Assembly (NCBI GenBank): GCA_016806715.1
Contig: CP060531.1
Span: 1,597,966-1,661,965, forward strand
Reading direction: 5' to 3'
From: Thermoplasmatales archaeon
GTDB taxonomy: Archaea; Thermoplasmatota; Thermoplasmata; Thermoplasmatales; Thermoplasmataceae
DNA: 64,000 nucleotides
Below are positions 25,794 to 34,225 of the stretch, piece after piece (position 1 is the first letter of the stretch; each line of letters starts with the position of its first letter). The notes beneath the pieces are model-generated. The model saw only the letters and a list, made by a program, of their open reading frames with translations, ran no database searches and had not been told where the DNA came from. Both the position numbers and the translations under genes were made by a program.

Positions 25794-25919
25794 TTATAAA
25801 TCTTTAAGCCTATCGAATATAGCTTTGTTTACGGGGTGATTCAATAGGTCATTCGTACGTTCCTCTTTTATAGAGAAATTGTTGTCTGGCTTTTTTATTG
25901 TTTTCTTATAGAAAGACAT
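25794..25919 (-). CDS. Possible antitoxin partner of Doc/Fic (41 aa)
   Basis: Small basic protein (MSFYKKTIKKPDNNF at the start) that ends 20 bases before the ATG of the interrupted Doc gene. A TATTTATG-like box at about 25955-25964 and a palindrome at 25970-25986 lie in front. Small size, order (small gene first) and operator-like palindrome are typical of toxin-antitoxin operons. No recognisable Phd fold, so the role is inferred from context only. Too short for routine calling. Confidence 0.45.
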   Translation of the reverse strand: MSFYKKTIKKPDNNFSIKEERTNDLLNHPVNKAIFDRLKDL

Positions 25920-25969
25920 GTTACATATCCTCGTTAGTAGAGTATTATTTTTTGAGCATAAATACTTTG

Positions 25970-25986
25970 ATACGTAATGAACGTAT
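25970..25986. promoter_or_regulatory. Palindromic operator candidate
   Basis: ATACGT (25970-25975) and ACGTAT (25981-25986) are perfect inverted copies with a five-base spacer, next to the predicted TATA box of the small gene at 25919. Likely binding site for a dimeric repressor of the toxin operon. Confidence 0.4.
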
Positions 25987-26217
25987 TAATTCGCACTAAT
26001 TGTTAGATACGACACCCCGTTTTGAATTTATTGGATCTCTTCAACATATAGTGGGTAGATTTGGAATCCAGAACTACTCCGGAAATATCAGATTTATAGC
26101 GAGATTTGATACTTCACCTTGTGATTCCATGGCAGAATTATAGAATGTAGTTGAGATAGGTTGTTCCACCGGTTCTCGTGTTAACAGTTGGAGTAAACCT
26201 ACCCACACGATCCTGAA

Positions 26218-26259
26218 GAGAACCCAAAAAATAAGGCAATAGTGAAATTGCCATCCTGA
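26218..26259 (+). pseudogene. Relic of another integrase tail
   Basis: Fourteen codons ending NKAIVKLPS and TGA match the tail that ends the integrase at 25049 (NKAIVKLPS, TAA) but with different codons and a different preceding sequence. So it derives from a second integrase, not from copying. A perfect stem CCTGAA/TTCAGG (26255-26268) overlaps the stop codon. The rest of that gene (26075-26217) is not readable. Confidence 0.5.
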
Positions 26260-26431
26260 ACTTTCAGGATCCCAGAAGCACAAACCATCCCTCATACGCA
26301 TTGCCATGTCTCACAGGTTGAAAGAAAATGTACCCTCTAAGCAAAATATCAAAGACACTAAGGAAACGTCTAAAATAAAATTATATGAGGTCTGAATAAA
26401 AATTCAAATAGTGGATTTTTATATTTCTTCC

Positions 26432-26638
26432 ATGGTTTCATTACCAGTTCTGAAGAACCTCATTATGACCGCCATAATAATTTCCTTCCTTGCAACATTT
26501 CTCAACCAGCAGGGTCTATTGCAGATCACATTTGGGGCTTCCAATGGAACAGTCTGGAACATCGGTGACATTATCGGGCTCGTATTTGCAGTAATTGCTA
26601 TACGCCTGGTCTTAAGGGTACCTGAAAAACACGCTTAG
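26432..26638 (+). CDS. Small two-helix membrane protein (68 aa)
   Basis: Two hydrophobic helices (about residues 10-28 and 42-60) with a short loop containing GASNGTVWN, then a basic end. ATG 26432 is chosen; GTG 26411 would add seven residues. A TATA-like AAAATTATATG at about 26377-26387 precedes it. Family not recognised. It stands alone between the integrase relic and the methylase. Confidence 0.55.
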   Translation: MVSLPVLKNLIMTAIIISFLATFLNQQGLLQITFGASNGTVWNIGDIIGLVFAVIAIRLVLRVPEKHA

Positions 26639-26806
26639 GAATCCACATTTATTTCTGCTTAATTAAAAATGAAATACAGCTAATTAGAAAATGTGACAAA
26701 CAATTGTGGAACTCTTGATCTCCTTGAGGGTATATTACTTCCCACAAAGAGTTCAAGAGATCTAGAAATAAATAAAACTCCAGATGAATTACCATACAGG
26801 AGCAAA

Positions 26807-27691
26807 ATGGCGTATATCAGGCTAATAAAATATCCGGGCGCCAAGTTCGCTATCATCCCGGACATAATAAGAACGTTTTCTAATTCTGGCTGCAATCAAT
26901 TCGTAGATGTATTCGGAGGTTCGGGATCTGTCTCTCTCAATATGAATTACCCGTCCACGATATATAACGATCTTGACCCACAATTTGCGAATGTTTTCAA
27001 GGCTATAAAATATCATCCCGGAAAGCTTTACGAGATGCTGAAATATGCCGATTCAAACCAGAATGTAAGCAATGAGGGCAGACTTAAGACGATTTCATCC
27101 GGCATGGCGAAAAAGTTAGGGAGAGACAGCCATAAAATAAAGAGTCCGTTCTATGCAAATGATTATGATTCGTCAAGAGCGGGTTTATCAACACAACAGG
27201 ATTCACTAAAAAATAGTGATGGAGATCCGGAATGGGCAAGAGACACAATAATTAGATTCAGCCGCACTTTTGGTGGAATGGGTGAAACCTATGCGACAAC
27301 AAATGAGAAATCAACCGATCTTTTCCTGAGAAAAACAATAAACAGTTTTGGGAAAATTCATGACGTGGTAAGGTTATGGAAGATAGAAAATATGGATTTT
27401 CGAGAGATTATTGCGAAATACGACTCAGAGAACACTTTCTTCTATTTCGATCCTCCATATCCCGGGAAGAACTGGTATTCATACAGCTTTGCCAACGAAG
27501 ATTTTTTGGAGCTTGCAAAATATTTCAAAGGCTTGAGAGGGAAATATCTTCTCAATCTGAATGCAGATGACATTCAACTTGGCAGTATTTTTGGAAAGCC
27601 AGCTTTCATTAAAAAATACAGGAACCAGAACGTGAAGGAAGCGAATACAGCGGGCGGAATCAGATCCAAGTCATTTTACACGAACTTCTAG
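26807..27691 (+). CDS. D12-class DNA adenine N6-methyltransferase
   Basis: A 294-residue Dam-like enzyme. Visible: KYPGAK near the N-terminus (motif X, substrate/AdoMet binding), FVDVFGGSGSVSLN (motif I, AdoMet binding), IYNDLDP (motif II) and FDPPYPG (motif IV, catalytic DPPY). It transfers a methyl group to N6 of adenine in a short DNA site. Start at ATG 26807 is supported by AGGAG just upstream and by the usual position of KYPGAK; the frame is open to GTG 26693. No restriction nuclease is adjacent, so it is an orphan methylase, probably from mobile DNA. Recognition sequence not predictable from here. Confidence 0.87.
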   Translation: MAYIRLIKYPGAKFAIIPDIIRTFSNSGCNQFVDVFGGSGSVSLNMNYPSTIYNDLDPQFANVFKAIKYHPGKLYEMLKYADSNQNVSNEGRLKTISSGMAKKLGRDSHKIKSPFYANDYDSSRAGLSTQQDSLKNSDGDPEWARDTIIRFSRTFGGMGETYATTNEKSTDLFLRKTINSFGKIHDVVRLWKIENMDFREIIAKYDSENTFFYFDPPYPGKNWYSYSFANEDFLELAKYFKGLRGKYLLNLNADDIQLGSIFGKPAFIKKYRNQNVKEANTAGGIRSKSFYTNF

Positions 27692-28299
27692 AATTGCCTC
27701 CTAGCATGAACGTATATAGGCTCTTGGAAACTTAGCGTTACCTGAAGAAATGATAAGAAATAACATGCCTTCTAACCCACGAGTAACGCTGGATCATCCC
27801 ATTCTGTTGCATCGTATGCGGCGAGCAGGATGAATGTATAGATGATATTGCCACATACAAGGCAATTCTTGGGAAAGTAAGGAAAATGAATTTTTTTGGA
27901 CATCCCGGATGATACATGCTATGCTTCCGATCGATTTTTCGTGGTGCTTTCTATCTTTGATATAGAGGATCGCGCATATATTAGTACCATCGTTATCATT
28001 TCCCCTTTACTCCGAAGGAAGCTGCAGCAAAACCCTCCATTGTAATAATGAGCCAGAGCTGACGTTTCAATCAAAAAATATACTGAGCATAAGATATCGA
28101 TTGTAGGTAAAGGTGTTTCATAATAGTGCCAAGAAACTGATAAAATTCATTTACTTCAGGGATGGAAAGATCTCAGGAAACCCGTAAGCAACCGGTTAAG
28201 AAATAGTGACACAGATAAAGATCCAGAACATTGTACTTGCATCACAACTACAAATTAAGGGATAACTAACAATTTTAATTTTATTAAGAGTACCTGTTG
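27692..28299. other. Non-coding, decayed coding fragments
   Basis: No intact gene. A plus-strand stretch around 27790-27910 reads as a cysteine-rich fragment (FCCIVCGEQDEC) ending in TGA, and 27915-28045 as another fragment, in different frames. I do not recognise either. The last 200 bases show nothing. Confidence 0.3.
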
Positions 28300-29397
28300 T
28301 CAATGAAATACAAGTATCACACCAATAAGCGGAATAATGAAAATTGTTGCGAGAATTATCCATGAGATCGGGTTTCCAAAGTTTATAGTCCAGCCTATTC
28401 CAAATCTCTTTGCAACGACAAAAGACCTGTCCTTCCGGTTTAAATATATAACGCCCCCCTTCCAGAATTCATCATCATTCATATTTACCAGTCCAGTTGG
28501 TTGCTCAGGAAACCCAATCTTTATCCTGCTTCCCTGTTGTCCAAGATAGATCATCGGCGGGTATACCAGGATAATTGCAGATATGGGGAGATAGATGAGT
28601 GAAGACCCGTAATCCCTGTTAAGGATTCCCCAGTGGATTGCAGCAAGGAGCATAATAGTGACATTTACGGAAATTGATATTGCAGCAAATGCATATCTAT
28701 TATATTTCTTGAATTTCTGCTGTTGCAGGTATGATGTACGTGGCTTGAAAACTTCAATCTCTTGGCGTGATCGCCATATTGCGAGCGATACCAGGAATAG
28801 GGATACTGTGAGTATTGCTTGTAATATTGGGAAATTGAAGACGTCTATGAGGTTCTTCCTTTCAAAGCCGTTTGGGATACCGTTTTGCGCGTAGTGCGTA
28901 ACCAGAGTATTTGGGAGACTTGGATACAAAATGGCACCCATAATTATTGTGGCAACAACTATTACTGCAGAAAAGGCAAGCATCACCGGGTAAACATAGT
29001 CTTTCTTTAGCGGACCTGTAACCGGTATCACTACTCCGGCCGCTTCCCTCACTCCCTGGTACCAGCCATTCAACTCCTTAAATCTCTTCACTCTTCCGTG
29101 GATCACAAAATAAATGGAGTATACGGCTACAATTTCGACGAGAAAAGATAGAGTGTTTATTGGGAAAAATCCATAAAAATCCGGTATTAGTATAAAGAGA
29201 GTGAAAATGAGTACGCTTGCTATTGCCAGCCAGAAATGATAAGTTCTTTGCATCTTATTGAAAACTGGATCGATAGCTCTTTCAGGAGTAACTCTTACCC
29301 CAAATTTAATTGTGCTCTGAGATGCGTATGGAGCAAACCAGTAAAATAGCACAATAACCAGAAGAATAGCCGGGAATTCGATCTCAACTGGATTCAA
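28300..29397 (-). CDS. DUF1648 / DUF5808 membrane protein
   Basis: A 365-residue protein with about ten hydrophobic helices. The central part around residues 130-185 has the DUF1648 pattern (TLVTHYAQNGIPNGF) and the region near 310-345 has the DUF5808 pattern (DDEFWKGGVIYLN, then FGIGWTINFG). Such proteins are usually found, as here, in a two-gene unit with a GntR/YtrA-type repressor encoded immediately upstream (29477-29869). Function unknown; a role in cell-envelope stress or small-molecule sensing has been suggested for bacterial relatives. Start at ATG 29397; gap to the regulator is about 80 bases. Confidence 0.8.
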   Translation of the reverse strand: MNPVEIEFPAILLVIVLFYWFAPYASQSTIKFGVRVTPERAIDPVFNKMQRTYHFWLAIASVLIFTLFILIPDFYGFFPINTLSFLVEIVAVYSIYFVIHGRVKRFKELNGWYQGVREAAGVVIPVTGPLKKDYVYPVMLAFSAVIVVATIIMGAILYPSLPNTLVTHYAQNGIPNGFERKNLIDVFNFPILQAILTVSLFLVSLAIWRSRQEIEVFKPRTSYLQQQKFKKYNRYAFAAISISVNVTIMLLAAIHWGILNRDYGSSLIYLPISAIILVYPPMIYLGQQGSRIKIGFPEQPTGLVNMNDDEFWKGGVIYLNRKDRSFVVAKRFGIGWTINFGNPISWIILATIFIIPLIGVILVFH

Positions 29398-29476
29398 TCA
29401 AATCACCTCACATATTTTATCTGCAAGCAGTGGACGTATCTCCCTGAGAGCCTATGCCAAGCAGTATTGATGTATA

Positions 29477-29869
29477 TCATGATTTCTTTGGAGTAAGCAC
29501 GAGTTTTCTGAATATTTCCATGATCTTCTCTGGTTCAAAGCCCATTGCCTTTGCTTCATTTATGAGGCTAATCTCAACGGAACTCCAGTCGTCAAGGAAC
29601 CGCTTCAGCTGGGCACCGGAAGCTGGCATTACAAGCAGCTGCCTCTTGGAATTCATTGATATGAATCCCTCAAGTACCAGTATGTTGTAAGACTTGTTTA
29701 CTGTATGATAATTGATACCCAGATTCTTTGCCATGGATCTGGCAGAGGGAATAATTTGGCCTTCCTTAAGAGTGCCATCTGCAATGGCTTCCACTATCTG
29801 GTCCCGGATCTGTTGATACAGCGGTATATCAGAGTTGAATTCTATCTTGAGGAAAACTCCGGCTTGCAT
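29477..29869 (-). CDS. GntR family (YtrA-type) transcription regulator
   Basis: A 130-residue protein. Residues 1-75 are a GntR winged helix: IPLYQQIRDQIVEAI, then GQIIPSARSMAKNLGIN (helix-turn-helix) and HTVNKSYNILVLEGFI. The short C-terminal helical part has no ligand-binding domain, as in YtrA-type regulators that control neighbouring membrane genes. Start at ATG 29869 with a TTTTAATATC box about 30 bases upstream; the frame is open to 29980. It likely represses its own operon including the DUF1648 gene downstream. Confidence 0.85.
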   Translation of the reverse strand: MQAGVFLKIEFNSDIPLYQQIRDQIVEAIADGTLKEGQIIPSARSMAKNLGINYHTVNKSYNILVLEGFISMNSKRQLLVMPASGAQLKRFLDDWSSVEISLINEAKAMGFEPEKIMEIFRKLVLTPKKS

Positions 29870-29983
29870 GTTATAATAATGTATCACAGATATTAAAATG
29901 TGCTGAAATCGTTGCCCTTCCTCAAATAGAATTGAATTAAAAAAACTGCAAAAATTCATATTTGAACATATGTTGTGCACTCA

Positions 29984-31456
29984 ATGAATTTAAGCAGGAA
30001 CGAAAGCTCAGTTCTTAAGTTCTTGAAGAACCGTCAGGATTCCAAAAGAATCGCTGAAAACGAAATTTTACTTCCAGAGCTAAGCAGTAGAGAAATTTCC
30101 AGTTCTGTTTCATGGCTGCAAAAGAAGGGGCTGATCACAGTAGAAACAGAATACACTGACAGGATCTTACTTGGAAATGAGGGCAAAACATATCTTAATG
30201 AAGGATTGCCAGAGTATAAGGTACTCAATTTTCTTAAGCAAAAGAAAGAAGCGCGCTTGGGCGATCTATTTGAAGTCTTCGGGAAAGAAGAGGCCTCGAT
30301 AGCGCTAACGCAATTGGCAAAATTGGGGCTGAAGCCGAAAGAAGGCAGAATTAGCTACCATGAAGACCCGGCTGTTATTGAAGAGATAGAATCCAGGCAA
30401 AAGGCGCTCGTGTCATTGAGCAATGGTGATAGCAATCTTGACCAGAAGGTTCTGGAAAATCTAAAGGCAAGAGGGGACCTGCTTGAAACCCGGAAGCTAG
30501 GAAAAAGATTTGTTTCGCTTACTCCTGAGGGCAGGTCTTTTGTGTTACATGATTCGACGGAAAAGAGCATTGAAGAGATAGACAGCAAGATTATACTGTC
30601 TGGCGAATGGAAAATCTCAAGATTCAGGGAGTACGACCTGTCTTCACCTGTAGAGACATTTCGTGGGGCATCTGTTCATCCCATAACCAACCTGATTAAT
30701 CGCGTGAAAAAGATTTTCCTGGAACTTGGATTCAGCGAGATAAGGGGACATTACATTGAATATGCTGGGTGGAACATGGATGCACTATTCATTCCGCAAC
30801 ATCATCCAGCCAGGGACCTGCAGGACACCTTTTACGTAGACGTTGCAAGTAAACCGGAATTTGAGAGCCCCGAAATTCTTCCGAAGGTAAAAAAATCACA
30901 CGAGAGAGGAATTCCCGGCTATTCCGGCTGGAAATATCAGTGGGATGAAGCAGAGGCACATCGTACTCTGCTCAGAACACACACAACAGTTAATACAATC
31001 AGGTACCTCTATAACCATAGGGAACCACCAGTTGCTGTATTTTCTATTGAGAAGGCGTTCAGGCATGAAAGTGTAGACTGGAAGCATCTTGCCGAATTGC
31101 ACCAGATCGAAGGGGTATTCTATGGTAAAGACGCAAATATATCCACTCTCAAATGGCTGATCAGAGAATTCTACTCTAAACTCGGGTTTAATGAAATAAA
31201 GTTGATTCCGTCCTACTATCCCTATACCGAACCGAGCATGGACGTTGTAGCCGTAATAGATGGAAAAGAGGTTGAGATGGGTGGTTCAGGGCTATTCAGG
31301 CCCGAGGTCACTGTGCCCATGGGGCTAAGGGAACCTGTAATTGCATGGGGTCTCGGGCTGGAAAGGCTGGCAATGTTGTTCTATGGAATAAAGGACATCA
31401 GGGAAATATATAACTCAGATCTGGAATGGCTGCAAACATACAGGTTCAGGTATTGA
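29984..31456 (+). CDS. pheS: Phenylalanyl-tRNA synthetase alpha subunit
   Basis: A 490-residue class II aminoacyl-tRNA synthetase subunit attaching phenylalanine to tRNA(Phe). The N-terminal 200 residues are winged-helix repeats of the archaeal/eukaryal PheS type. The catalytic core shows VHPITNLINRVK (motif 1 region), TTVNTIRYLY then AFRHESVDWKHLAELHQIEG (motif 2), YYPYTEPSMDV and GSGLFRPEV, and GLGLERLAMLFYG (motif 3). Start at ATG 29984. The beta subunit pheT is not in this window, so the two subunits are encoded apart. Its 3' end overlaps a small convergent zinc-finger gene by eleven bases. Confidence 0.95.
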   Translation: MNLSRNESSVLKFLKNRQDSKRIAENEILLPELSSREISSSVSWLQKKGLITVETEYTDRILLGNEGKTYLNEGLPEYKVLNFLKQKKEARLGDLFEVFGKEEASIALTQLAKLGLKPKEGRISYHEDPAVIEEIESRQKALVSLSNGDSNLDQKVLENLKARGDLLETRKLGKRFVSLTPEGRSFVLHDSTEKSIEEIDSKIILSGEWKISRFREYDLSSPVETFRGASVHPITNLINRVKKIFLELGFSEIRGHYIEYAGWNMDALFIPQHHPARDLQDTFYVDVASKPEFESPEILPKVKKSHERGIPGYSGWKYQWDEAEAHRTLLRTHTTVNTIRYLYNHREPPVAVFSIEKAFRHESVDWKHLAELHQIEGVFYGKDANISTLKWLIREFYSKLGFNEIKLIPSYYPYTEPSMDVVAVIDGKEVEMGGSGLFRPEVTVPMGLREPVIAWGLGLERLAMLFYGIKDIREIYNSDLEWLQTYRFRY

Positions 31457-31601
31457 ATACGAGTCCCCCGAATTTTTCCTGGCACTGAATACATACTTTA
31501 CCATTCCTTGACAGATGTATTTCACAGGTTGGTTCATTGCATATCCTGCAAAGTGTGGAAGCAGGTGCTCCACATATATGGCATAAACCTGTCACAGACA
31601 C
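31446..31601 (-). CDS. Small zinc-finger protein (51 aa)
   Basis: A 51-residue protein with the spacing C-x2-C-x6-C-x2-C-x4-C-x3-H-x7-C-x2-C (LCHICG, LCRICN, TCEIH, CIQCQ), which fits a HIT- or B-box-type zinc finger binding two zinc ions. Start is GTG 31601; there is no better ATG in frame. It converges on pheS and overlaps its end by eleven bases. Such mini-proteins are widespread in archaea with no assigned role; protein or RNA binding is likely. Too short for routine calling. Confidence 0.7.
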   Translation of the reverse strand: MSVTGLCHICGAPASTLCRICNEPTCEIHLSRNGKVCIQCQEKFGGLVFNT

Positions 31602-31711
31602 GCATTAAGCATCCTCTGCGGATATTTAGTCTTATCCCGGCAAATTGTTTTTAAGGGCTAAAATTAATGTGATAATATTTATATAAATCAGATATATCCT
31701 CCACAGACAAT

Positions 31712-32221
31712 ATGAACAGGAAAACATTTCTTTTTCTAGCAATTTTCACAGCTGCCCTTTTGCCTGCTACCGCGACTGCCGCAGTCATTATAAACGATCC
31801 TATCCTGGTTTCAACAAACCAGAACAATGCTGTGGTATACTTAACCAATGGACCCGGATACTCAACGGCACAGAGCATGGGTTTCATGTATTCTAATTAT
31901 GCTGCTTCTGGTGCAAATGTTACACTTGACCTGAACTACACTCATCATGGTGAGGTAAATATCACAAATGCGCTGGAAATTGTCAATAATGCAGCGAGTA
32001 ACGTAGAGGTGTGGCTAAATGGAACACTACCCAACTACATTACACTCTATTACTCAACTTCACTAGCGACAGGCTCGGATCTGGGAACGAAGTTAGTAAG
32101 CGGAACACCATTCACAATTACAACAGGCTCAGACTTATATTTCTCAATTGTTATTAATACTCTCACGACTCCAGGTACCTCTGCAAGCGCTACCTTAACA
32201 ATGCAGTATACTGAATCGTAA
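31712..32221 (+). CDS. Secreted surface protein (169 aa)
   Basis: Signal peptide with hydrophobic core at residues 4-22 (cleavage likely after ATATA). The mature part is beta-rich, high in Asn, Thr and Ser with many N-x-S/T sites for glycosylation and no C-terminal anchor. Its mature start (VIINDPILVSTNQNN) resembles that of the following gene (VLVHNPVLITSSPTS), so the two are paralogues exported together. A TATA-like TTTATATAAAT stretch lies near 31678-31686. Possible S-layer, pilus or biofilm component; exact function unknown. Confidence 0.65.
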   Translation: MNRKTFLFLAIFTAALLPATATAAVIINDPILVSTNQNNAVVYLTNGPGYSTAQSMGFMYSNYAASGANVTLDLNYTHHGEVNITNALEIVNNAASNVEVWLNGTLPNYITLYYSTSLATGSDLGTKLVSGTPFTITTGSDLYFSIVINTLTTPGTSASATLTMQYTES

Positions 32222-32237
32222 GTTGGGAAGCATTGGC

Positions 32238-34223
32238 ATGACCGGAGCACGACTGAAAGCCGCAATAACGATCCTCATAGCTGTGGCTTTCCTGTCTACC
32301 GGTATTTCCAGTGCCACTGTTCTTGTACATAACCCGGTATTAATTACAAGTAGCCCGACTTCATCAATAGTGCAGTTCTCGTCGAATGGTTCCTCATCGC
32401 TGGTGGCAGTAAACATCAGTAATGATCTTTCTGAACTCAATGCGAGTATTTCTGCAATAGGGTTTTATTCAAACTCTAGCAGGGTTTCAGACCAGTTAAC
32501 CCTTAATAACGGCAACTACACGGTTCTCGCCAAGCCGCTGACTAGTTTCATGGCAACTCAAAACTCTACCACGTTCAGGATAGCAGGCTCAACAAACTTT
32601 TCCGGTATATTATACTCTCCGATCAATGATACAAATTATAGCTACGTTATAGCTCCGTCTAATGCCACAATATCCATCTTCGGCTTTCCATTCGTGAAGG
32701 GGCAGAGCGAAGAATTCATTACGGCCACTGGGGAGTTCGTAAATGAGGTGAGTCTGCTGCTCTCTGGAAACGGCTCCTTTAATTTCTCAATGGGTTCAAC
32801 CCTCTATGGTTCACAGATCGCCAGCAACGAAAGCGTCGTTGTTACGGGTACAAATTACTATAACATATCCATTCCGGTGGCATTCCTAAGTGGAGAGACG
32901 CCCTATTACCTGAATCTCTACAGGACCTCCGGTAACCCTGCATGGAGATCAGTCATCCAGCAAGATGTTTCGTCCGGGAGCAACATCAGTTCATACGGAA
33001 ATATAGATTCTTTTCTCACAATAAGCTTACGTGGATACAATTTTCCCTCTAATATAAGCGTGGAAGACTCATTTTTAAGTGGCGTATACTCAGTGGGTTT
33101 TAACCCACAACTTGGGCATCTTCCAAGAAACGTTGCCATATTTTACGAATATGGACTGAAGTCTGGCACGAGCTGGTCGGTTTTGGTTAATGGCAGTACA
33201 TACGTTACACAGGGAAAATTCATTGAAGTCAACGGTACTCAGGGAGCAACGGCCTATTCTACAGTTCCGGTTCCAGGATATTCGGCGGTTTCTGATTACG
33301 GCATCTATAACCAGTCTGGTTATTCCATCGTGATTCCAATAGTGTTCCATATCGACACGACAGCACCGCTCGTGGGCGCGAACTCAACGCATCTGAAGTA
33401 TGGTTTATCAAAAGGTTCTCAGGAATTTACATTGCCCGGCGGTGGCATAATCGACCATGTATCCATACTCTTGAAAGGCAGCGGTAGAGTAAATATATCT
33501 ATCGGCTACTCTCTCTCCGGGAGCCAGATTATGGGGAACAAGACACTTTCCGTTAATGGTTCCGGTTGGTATTCAGTTTCTGTGCCAACCATATTTTTCA
33601 GCGGTTCATCCAGCTACTTTTTGAACGTTTATTCCGTGAATGGTAATGTTAAGTGGGCATATTCACAAGTATCTCACGCAGTATCCATAAACACTCTGCA
33701 TTCGTATTTCTATAAGAACGACAAACTCAAACCGTCAAATTCACGGGTTTACATTTTCAACCTGACATATGTCAAGCAAGAGGCTTTCAATACTACGGGT
33801 AGAATGATCTTTGTGGAATACGGTCTTCCTTCAGGAACAAATTGGGCCGTTGACCTGTTATCTCAGCACAGCATCAATATCGGTTCAGTCATTACCGGAT
33901 ACAGTTCCCTCTTGTTTGCCCACGCCAATATGATTGCAGTTTCAGGCCCACCGAACAGCATAGGCATTTCATTTTCGTTGTCAAATAATACCTCAACCCG
34001 GCTTCAGTTTACTTATACTCCGGGCAGCTTGGTCAATACTGGCAGTCCTGTCGGATTCACGCCGTTGTCTCCCCTGGTAATGGGAATAAATCTGATACCA
34101 TATACCACTGGTGCTGTAAAAGAAACCTTCGGCATTTACTTGGTTGCTCACTCTGGAAGTGTAACCATAACATTACCCATTGTGCTAACTGTAAGCCTTT
34201 CGTTTTATGAAATTACAGGGTAA
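32238..34223 (+). CDS. Large repeated-domain surface protein (661 aa)
   Basis: Signal peptide at residues 8-27, then a beta-rich exported protein with many N-x-S/T sites. It contains two copies of a beta domain (SLLLSGNGSFNFSMG...GSQIASN at about 165-240 and SILLKGSGRVNISIG...GSQIMGN at about 405-480) and two copies of the EYGL-x-SGT-x-W motif domain (about 310 and 540) that is common in Thermoplasmata surface proteins. The N-terminus of the mature protein resembles the preceding gene. No transmembrane anchor at the C-end. Chosen ATG 32238; TTG 32223 would give five more residues. Gap to the previous gene is short, so likely one operon. Confidence 0.7.
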   Translation: MTGARLKAAITILIAVAFLSTGISSATVLVHNPVLITSSPTSSIVQFSSNGSSSLVAVNISNDLSELNASISAIGFYSNSSRVSDQLTLNNGNYTVLAKPLTSFMATQNSTTFRIAGSTNFSGILYSPINDTNYSYVIAPSNATISIFGFPFVKGQSEEFITATGEFVNEVSLLLSGNGSFNFSMGSTLYGSQIASNESVVVTGTNYYNISIPVAFLSGETPYYLNLYRTSGNPAWRSVIQQDVSSGSNISSYGNIDSFLTISLRGYNFPSNISVEDSFLSGVYSVGFNPQLGHLPRNVAIFYEYGLKSGTSWSVLVNGSTYVTQGKFIEVNGTQGATAYSTVPVPGYSAVSDYGIYNQSGYSIVIPIVFHIDTTAPLVGANSTHLKYGLSKGSQEFTLPGGGIIDHVSILLKGSGRVNISIGYSLSGSQIMGNKTLSVNGSGWYSVSVPTIFFSGSSSYFLNVYSVNGNVKWAYSQVSHAVSINTLHSYFYKNDKLKPSNSRVYIFNLTYVKQEAFNTTGRMIFVEYGLPSGTNWAVDLLSQHSINIGSVITGYSSLLFAHANMIAVSGPPNSIGISFSLSNNTSTRLQFTYTPGSLVNTGSPVGFTPLSPLVMGINLIPYTTGAVKETFGIYLVAHSGSVTITLPIVLTVSLSFYEITG

Positions 34224-34225
34224 AA

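Noticed and set aside
26074-26307. Minus-strand 77-codon frame
   Set aside because: No motif and antisense to the integrase-tail relic.
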